DNA of 64,000 nt from Gammaproteobacteria bacterium. Lineage in GTDB: Bacteria; Pseudomonadota; Gammaproteobacteria; Pseudomonadales; Cellvibrionaceae. A program made the position numbers and the translations under genes. Shown piece after piece: positions 58,045-64,000 of the stretch (positions within the stretch are counted from its first letter, which is position 1; the number at the start of each line of letters is the position of its first letter). The stretch spans positions 1-64,000 of the forward strand of contig SYDJ01000155.1 of NCBI GenBank assembly GCA_005801205.1, given 5' to 3'. The notes below the pieces were generated by a model that was given only the letters and a program-made list of their open reading frames with translations, was not told the DNA's origin and did not search any database.

Positions 58045-58935
58045 TTAATTCAGCGCTTTATCCCCCCGCAACCTTTCTACCATTAAATCCACAAAGCTGC
58101 GAATTTTGGCAGAGGCGTAGCGGCCTTCTCTATGCAAAATATGAATGGGTAATGGGTTTAATTCGTAGTCGCTTAACAGAATTTTGAGTTGCCCATTTTC
58201 TAATTGTTGTGCAACTTGGTAAGACATTTGGCGGACAATTCCAAAACTTGCTACGGCTGCGTCTATTGCTGATTCATTGGTGGTGACGCTTAAGCGCGGT
58301 TTAACGCGTACGGTTTTTTCTTGATTAAATTTCCATTCCACATTGGGGTTTACGCCATTGGCAGACACTAGGGTGTGCTCGAGTAAATCGTCTGGCTTTT
58401 GCGGTAAACCCATGCGTGCTATGTAATCGGGTGAGGCGCAAAGTACGCGGCGAACTGTACCAACACGCGCAGCGCGCATGCTGGAATCGGCGAGCTCACC
58501 AATACGAATCCCTACATCTAAACCTTCTTCTAGCAGGTTAACAACACGATCAAGATAGAGGGCGCTTAAATCCATTTTGGGGTAGCGGGTTAAATAATCG
58601 ATAACACCGGGTTGCACAAACAGGCGGCCAAATACGACGGGCGCTGTGATGGCAATATGGCCGCTGGGTTCACCGTTGATGCCTGCAGCGGCATCGTCTG
58701 CTTCTGTTATATCACTCAAAATACGTTTGCAATCATCAAGATAGCGTTTTCCTGCATCGGTCACGCGCACATAACGGGTAGTTCGTGTTAATAATTTAAC
58801 ACCTAAGCGTTCTTCTAAATCTGCAATGGCGCGCGTTGCTACGGGTGGCGATACGCCTAGCTTACGTGCTCCGGATGCAAAGCCTTCTGTTTCGGCTACG
58901 GCTACAAATACTTGCATTTCAATAAATCTGTCCAT
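58045..58935 (-). CDS. LysR-family regulator
   Basis: DRFIEMQVFVAVAETEGFASGARKLGVSPPVATRAIADLEERLGVKLLTRTTRYVRVTDAG. Confidence 0.96.
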   Translation of the reverse strand: MDRFIEMQVFVAVAETEGFASGARKLGVSPPVATRAIADLEERLGVKLLTRTTRYVRVTDAGKRYLDDCKRILSDITEADDAAAGINGEPSGHIAITAPVVFGRLFVQPGVIDYLTRYPKMDLSALYLDRVVNLLEEGLDVGIRIGELADSSMRAARVGTVRRVLCASPDYIARMGLPQKPDDLLEHTLVSANGVNPNVEWKFNQEKTVRVKPRLSVTTNESAIDAAVASFGIVRQMSYQVAQQLENGQLKILLSDYELNPLPIHILHREGRYASAKIRSFVDLMVERLRGDKALN

Positions 58936-59089
58936 GTACTGCCTTAATAGTTTCAGTTTTGGAAATAATGAATTGTATATCGTGAGTATTCTTCATTTTA
59001 GTGGCACTTGGCAATATGGCGGCACTCGCTGAGCAAACACACGAATGCAGGCGATAAGACCTAAACATCTATTCCAATGAGGAAATACC

Positions 59090-59623
59090 ATGAGCCGAAT
59101 TAACACTGTTACCTTAGAAACCGCCAACGTCGAACAAAAAGCCTTGTTAACTGCTATTCAAGGTCAGCTTGGCATGGTGCCAAATTTTTTAAAAGTGTTT
59201 GCAAACTCGCCAGCTGCATTGCGCGCGTTTTTAGGTTTACACAGCATTGCTAACGAAGGCAGTTTAGATTTGCAAACGCGTGAACGTATTGCACTCGCTG
59301 TGGCACAAGAAAATTCTTGCGAATATTGCGTGTCGGCTCATACAGCGATTGGTCGTAAAGCAGGGTTGAGTGGTGCAGAAATGGAAGCTAACCGTGCAGG
59401 CACCAGTCAAGATGCAAAAGCGGCGGTTGCGGTAAAACTCGCACGTTCTTTAATTGAAAATCAGGGCGATATTACTACCGCGGAGTTAATTGAAGCGCGC
59501 AGTGCGGGCTATACCGATGCAGATATCGTAGAAATTATTACCCATGTAGGCATGACGTTACTGACAACGATCTTAGGTAAAGCAAGCCGTGTGGAAATTG
59601 ATTTTCCAAAAGTGAGTTTGTAA
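59090..59623 (+). CDS. Carboxymuconolactone decarboxylase/AhpD-like protein
   Basis: RERIALAVAQENSCEYCVSAHTAIGRKAGLS (CxxC..H). Confidence 0.92.
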   Translation: MSRINTVTLETANVEQKALLTAIQGQLGMVPNFLKVFANSPAALRAFLGLHSIANEGSLDLQTRERIALAVAQENSCEYCVSAHTAIGRKAGLSGAEMEANRAGTSQDAKAAVAVKLARSLIENQGDITTAELIEARSAGYTDADIVEIITHVGMTLLTTILGKASRVEIDFPKVSL

Positions 59624-59651
59624 TTAATTTATCATTTTTCGGGAGTTCATC

Positions 59652-61229
59652 ATGGCTCGTGCATTTGCAGATATTACCTTTACCGAAAGTGTTAAAGCCG
59701 CGCAGAGTTTGTACGGTAGCCGTGAGAACAACCGAGGTTTTGAGTTAGCAGAAGATCCACGCAATACGCTTGGAGCAGCAGAGAGCGAATTTATTCATGC
59801 TCGCGATAGTTTTTATCAAGCAACTGTCGGCGAAAATGGGTGGCCTTATGTGCAGCATCGCGGTGGTGCAGTAGGGTTTATAAAAGTACTTGATGAACGC
59901 ACATTAGGTTACGCTGATTTTCGTGGCAACCGGCAGTACATTAGTGTTGGCAATATGAATGCCGATGATCGTATTAGTTTAATTTTTATGGATTACGCTA
60001 ATCAACGCCGCTTAAAAATTTGGGGGCGCGCTAAGGTTGTGCATGAAAATGAAAATACAGAATTGATTGCCACTTTAGAAAACCCAGAGTATCGCGCGCG
60101 TATTGAGCGTGCAGTGATTATTCATGTAGAGGCATACGAATGGAATTGCCCGCAACACATTACGCGCCGATTTACCGAAGCAGAAGTTCGCGAAACGCTT
60201 GCACCTTTAATCGCTGAGAACGAACAGCTTAAATCGCGCCTTGTGAATCGCGCTGAAAAACTTACCGAGATGGGTACAGGTGAATTGGCCTTAGTTGTAA
60301 GCGGTATTCGCCAACTTACACCGCGCGTGCGTGCCTATGAATTTCGCAGTGTAACGGGCGATTCATTGCCGCTTGTAAAAGCAGGCGCTCATTTGAAAGT
60401 TCCCATAGTAATGCAAGATGGAACCACGCAAATTCGTCACTATTCCATTTGTTCAAATCCCTCGCGTCGCGATGTGTATGAAATAGCTGTACTTAAAGAA
60501 GAAAATGGGCGCGGTGGTTCGCAGCGAGTTCATGAGATTATTGAATTGGGCATGACATTACACTGCGCAATGCCAGAAAATTATTTTCCAATGAAAAATA
60601 TTACTCAGCCCGCGTTACTAATTGCTGGTGGAATAGGCATTACCGCTATTAAACCTATGGCGCAAACATTGGCAGCTCAAGGCGTACCCTTTGAATTGCA
60701 TTATGTGGGGCGTAGCCAAACGCAAATGGCGTTTAGTGACAGATTAAAGCGCGAATTTGGAGAGCATTGCCAGGTGTATTGCTCCGCCGAATACAATCGC
60801 CTTGATGTTGAAAAACTGCTTTTAGAGTCACCAGCTGAATGTGCAATTTATGTGTGTGGGCCGCAGCGGCTTATTGACGCTGTTTATATGGCTGCTGAGA
60901 AATTAGGTTTAGATGCATCGCGGATACATTCTGAACGCTTTAAGCTTGAAGAAATATATCAGCAAAGCGCCTTCACACTTCAATTAGCGCGTTCGCAACA
61001 AGTCATTGCAGTATCTGCTACCGAATCAGCATTAGATGCAATGCAAGCGGCAGGAATAAAAGCAGAGTTTGATTGCCGTGTGGGTAATTGTGGAATGTGT
61101 GCCGTAAAAGTGATTAGCGGAAATGTTGAACACCGCGATAATGTGTTAAGCGATGCTGATAAGGCAGAAGGGTTTATGTGTGCCTGTGTTTCGCGCGCAA
61201 CCAGCGAAACCCTTGTGTTGGATATTTAA
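59652..61229 (+). CDS. PNPOx-like flavin domain fused to ferredoxin reductase and 2Fe-2S ferredoxin
   Basis: N-term PNPOx-like split barrel; middle HYSICSNPSRRDVYEIAVLKEENGRGGSQRVHE + LLIAGGIGITAIKPM; C-term DCRVGNCGMCAVKVISGNVEHRDNVLSDADKAEGFMCACVSRA. Confidence 0.92.
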   Translation: MARAFADITFTESVKAAQSLYGSRENNRGFELAEDPRNTLGAAESEFIHARDSFYQATVGENGWPYVQHRGGAVGFIKVLDERTLGYADFRGNRQYISVGNMNADDRISLIFMDYANQRRLKIWGRAKVVHENENTELIATLENPEYRARIERAVIIHVEAYEWNCPQHITRRFTEAEVRETLAPLIAENEQLKSRLVNRAEKLTEMGTGELALVVSGIRQLTPRVRAYEFRSVTGDSLPLVKAGAHLKVPIVMQDGTTQIRHYSICSNPSRRDVYEIAVLKEENGRGGSQRVHEIIELGMTLHCAMPENYFPMKNITQPALLIAGGIGITAIKPMAQTLAAQGVPFELHYVGRSQTQMAFSDRLKREFGEHCQVYCSAEYNRLDVEKLLLESPAECAIYVCGPQRLIDAVYMAAEKLGLDASRIHSERFKLEEIYQQSAFTLQLARSQQVIAVSATESALDAMQAAGIKAEFDCRVGNCGMCAVKVISGNVEHRDNVLSDADKAEGFMCACVSRATSETLVLDI

Positions 61230-61257
61230 CGAATTAAACAAGAGTAGGAGATAAAAC

Positions 61258-61869
61258 ATGATTGAATTATTTGAATTTGGATTGTCGGGAAACTGTCACA
61301 AAGTTCGCATGATGTTGTCGCTGTTAAGGTTGGAGTACAAAAGCCATGCGGTAAATGGTGCAGAGCGCGAGCAAAAATCTGATGCCTATTTGTCGATGAA
61401 TCCTTTTGGGCAAGTGCCCGTCTTAAAAGATGGTGATGTAATTATTCGCGATAGCCAAGCAATTCTGATTTATTTGGCGCGTGCTTATGGCGCTGATCAT
61501 TGGTTCCCGGCAGATCCTACACATGCAGCTCAAGTTGCTGCATGGCTTTCAACGGCCGCCAATGAAGTTGCGCGTGGGCCCAATGCATTGCGGTTGCATC
61601 ACAAATTTGGTCGTGCCATAAATCTTGATGAAGCAATCAGCATCACGAACAATCTTTTAGCGGTTTTAAATCAGCATTTAGAGCATCACGATTGGTTGGC
61701 GACGGATACAATTACTATTGCCGATATTGCCATTTATCCTTATATCGCTTTAGCCAATGAAGGAAATGTAGATCTCACTCCCTTTCTTTACGTTGAAAAT
61801 TGGTTGGGGAGAATTGAAATGTTAAATAGGTTTGTGGCTATGCCTGGATTACACAGAGTGCATCAATAA
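61258..61869 (+). CDS. Glutathione S-transferase family protein
   Basis: MIELFEFGLSGNCHKVRMMLSLL; NPFGQVPVLKDGDVIIRDSQAILIYLARAYG. Confidence 0.95.
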   Translation: MIELFEFGLSGNCHKVRMMLSLLRLEYKSHAVNGAEREQKSDAYLSMNPFGQVPVLKDGDVIIRDSQAILIYLARAYGADHWFPADPTHAAQVAAWLSTAANEVARGPNALRLHHKFGRAINLDEAISITNNLLAVLNQHLEHHDWLATDTITIADIAIYPYIALANEGNVDLTPFLYVENWLGRIEMLNRFVAMPGLHRVHQ

Positions 61870-61907
61870 ATCGCCAACAATGAAAACAATATTTTTTGGA
61901 GAACGCT

Positions 61908-62384
61908 ATGACACAACAAGAATCACGCCCACCATTTCCACCTTTTACTCGTGAAACGGCCATTCAAAAAGTGCGTGCAGCAGAAGATGGCTGGAATAAT
62001 CGCAACCCACAAAAAGTTGCAATGGCTTATACGGCTGATAGCCAATGGCGCAATCGCAATGTGTTTATAAATGGTCGTGCGCAAATTGAAGATTTTCTGA
62101 CCCAAAAATGGGCGAACGAACATGAGTATCGTTTAATTAAAGAATTGTGGGCATATGATGGCAATCGAATAGCGGTGCGCTTTGCTTATGAATGGCATAA
62201 CGATCAAGGCCAATGGTTTCGTTCTTACGGGAACGAAAATTGGGAGTTTGATGCGCACGGTTTAATGCAAAAGCGTTATGCCAGTATTAATGATTTGGCT
62301 ATTTTAGACAGCGAACGAAAATTTAATTGGGCTCAAGGCCGCAGGCCAGATGACTATGCGGGCTTGAGTGAGTTGGGGTTATAA
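61908..62384 (+). CDS. DUF1348/NTF2-like protein
   Basis: [56 protein letters not shown]. Confidence 0.9.
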   Translation: MTQQESRPPFPPFTRETAIQKVRAAEDGWNNRNPQKVAMAYTADSQWRNRNVFINGRAQIEDFLTQKWANEHEYRLIKELWAYDGNRIAVRFAYEWHNDQGQWFRSYGNENWEFDAHGLMQKRYASINDLAILDSERKFNWAQGRRPDDYAGLSELGL

Positions 62385-62385
62385 G

Positions 62386-63291
62386 TTAATGCAGCGTTTT
62401 CCCACCTAACAATACGCGCACATCTGAAGGGCTAAAGTGATAGTGTTTATTGCAGAACTGGCAATCAATATCGATAGTGCCTTTTTCAATTAAAAGTGCT
62501 TCCACTTCAACTTTGCCTAATGCCAGCAATGCGCTTTCACTGCGCTCACGTGAACAGCTGCAGGCAAATTGAACGTGGGTTGGTTCAAATACACGTACCG
62601 GTTGTTCGTGGAATAAGCGGTAGAGAATTTGTTCGTGGTCTAGCCCCAATAATTCTTCGGGGGTAATGGTGTCTGCCAAGGTTTCAATGGTTTCCCAGTG
62701 ATTGCGGTTTTCATCGGCATTGGTTTTTAGTTGTTGCGGCAGTGCTTGAATTAAAAATCCACTGGCGTGTTCGGTATCTGCTGCAAACCATAAGCGTGTT
62801 GCAAGCTGTTCTGATTGTTGAAAATAATCTTCCAAACAGCCTGCTAAGGTTTCTTTCTCCAACGGTACTACGCCTTGGTAGCGCTCCAACTTTCCGCCAA
62901 AATTTTCGGTGCGTTTAGGTTCAATAGTAATGACCAAAACACCTTTCCCGAGCAATTCTTGCATGGTGCCTGATTGGGCGAGTGTATCGGTTAATTCCAC
63001 GTCATCTCTTAAGCGCACTATGCCGCGAATATTATTGTGGTGATTGCATTCGGCCATGATGGTGGAGATTGCGCCTTCACCGCGCGCTTGCAAAATAATC
63101 ACGCCATCAAATTTTAAGGTGGATGATAGCAATCCTACCGCTGCTAAAAATTCGCCCAGCAGTTTTTGAATGGCAGGCGGGTAGACGTTGTGATTTAAAA
63201 TTTCACGGTAGCTTTCGCCGAGGGTGACAAGCTCGCCTCGAATATCACAGTCGTCGAAAATAAAGCGGTTTAATAGATCGTTGCTAGGCAT
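62386..63291 (-). CDS. hslO: Hsp33 redox chaperone
   Basis: RGELVTLGESYREIL; C-terminal FACSCSRERSES..IDCQFCNKHYHFSPSDV. Confidence 0.96.
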   Translation of the reverse strand: MPSNDLLNRFIFDDCDIRGELVTLGESYREILNHNVYPPAIQKLLGEFLAAVGLLSSTLKFDGVIILQARGEGAISTIMAECNHHNNIRGIVRLRDDVELTDTLAQSGTMQELLGKGVLVITIEPKRTENFGGKLERYQGVVPLEKETLAGCLEDYFQQSEQLATRLWFAADTEHASGFLIQALPQQLKTNADENRNHWETIETLADTITPEELLGLDHEQILYRLFHEQPVRVFEPTHVQFACSCSRERSESALLALGKVEVEALLIEKGTIDIDCQFCNKHYHFSPSDVRVLLGGKTLH

Positions 63292-63295
63292 AGAG

Positions 63296-63709
63296 TTAAT
63301 CTTCTGAAAATAAATTGATGCGTTGAAAGCGGTGAATCTGACGGCGTTCTTTTTTGTCGGGCTTGTGGTCGCTCACTAAAAAACTGCCCAAGCCCGCTTT
63401 GCGCTCGGCGCTGCGTTTTTCGCGCAGGGCTTTGCTGTCTTCGGTTTCTTCATAGAGCAAAACGGCTTCTGGTGAACCACGTCGCTGATCAGAGAGCATT
63501 TTTACGATAATCGTTTTTTCATCTAAATCTTGGCGAATATTGAGCGTAATACCCACGCTAATTTCTTTCGCTGCTTTTACGCGCTGGCCATCGCAGTGAA
63601 CCTTGCCACCTTCAATGGCCTGCTTGGCAAGGTTGCGCGTTTTGAAAAAGCGTGCGGCCCAAAGCCATTTATCTAAACGAACTTTGGTTTCTAAATAAGG
63701 CTTAAACAT
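63296..63709 (-). CDS. hslR: Hsp15 RNA-binding heat-shock protein
   Basis: VRLDKWLWAARFFKTRNLAKQAIEGGKVHCDGQRVKAAKEISVG. Confidence 0.96.
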   Translation of the reverse strand: MFKPYLETKVRLDKWLWAARFFKTRNLAKQAIEGGKVHCDGQRVKAAKEISVGITLNIRQDLDEKTIIVKMLSDQRRGSPEAVLLYEETEDSKALREKRSAERKAGLGSFLVSDHKPDKKERRQIHRFQRINLFSED

Positions 63710-63724
63710 AGTGTTCTATTTTCA

Positions 63725-64000
63725 TTAAAGCGCGGGCGGCATAATCTCATCAAAATGATGTATCGCGGGGAAGGCATCCATCTTGCGCACTATTTGGCTA
63801 TCGGGCTGATGAATACCAATCAGGTATTTAATGCCAAAGGTTTTGGCTGACTCCAAGATGCGGGCGGTGTCGTCAATAAACAAGGTGCGCGCTGGGTCAA
63901 AATGTTCGCGCGCTTGCAGCGCATGCCAAAATTCCTGCGCTTCTTTGGGCTGATTGAATTCGTGGGATGAAATAATAATATCCAAGTCTTTATTAATTTC
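63725..64000 (-). CDS. HAD-family nucleotidase (YrfG-like), 5' end beyond window
   Basis: DIIISSHEFNQPKEAQEFWHALQAREHFDPARTLFIDDTARILESAKTFGIKYLIGIHQPDSQ; next to hslR-hslO. Confidence 0.85.
   Translation of the reverse strand, partial: EINKDLDIIISSHEFNQPKEAQEFWHALQAREHFDPARTLFIDDTARILESAKTFGIKYLIGIHQPDSQIVRKMDAFPAIHHFDEIMPPAL

Noticed and set aside
1-64000. CRISPR arrays, prophage genes, tRNA/rRNA genes
   Set aside because: No regularly spaced direct repeats, phage structural proteins or tRNA/rRNA signatures were recognised

Overview
The window looks like a gammaproteobacterial chromosome segment, Cellvibrio-like by gene content (inference only). It has a conserved backbone: serA, rpiA/ilvA, fau-6S RNA-zapA-ygfB-pepP-ubiH-ubiI, dbpA, and hslO-hslR-yrfG. 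Several accessory segments interrupt it. The main items of interest are: (1) 0-4.3 kb, a minus-strand array of five toxin-antitoxin modules (three paralogous ParE-like pairs, one VapBC-like, one RHH/RelE-like), interleaved with repeated terminators, a 109-bp repeat and short 3' tails of XRE-like regulator genes; one toxin carries a 1-nt frameshift. (2) Inverted-repeat MITE-like elements at 15.67-15.96 kb (89-bp arms, 88/89 match) and 29.24-29.40 kb, which share a palindromic core with the 109-bp repeats in the TA array. (3) A probable MNIO (DUF692) RiPP/metallophore operon at 51.5-54 kb: a DUF2282-like 4-Cys precursor, MNIO enzyme, DUF2063-like partner and DoxX, next to YHS and glutaredoxin genes. 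(4) A 6S RNA gene, with a TA module and a perfect 29-bp operator palindrome inserted between it and zapA. (5) A LysR-divergent redox operon encoding a three-part PNPOx-like/ferredoxin-reductase/2Fe-2S fusion. All calls come from reading the sequence and the supplied ORFs; no database search was run.
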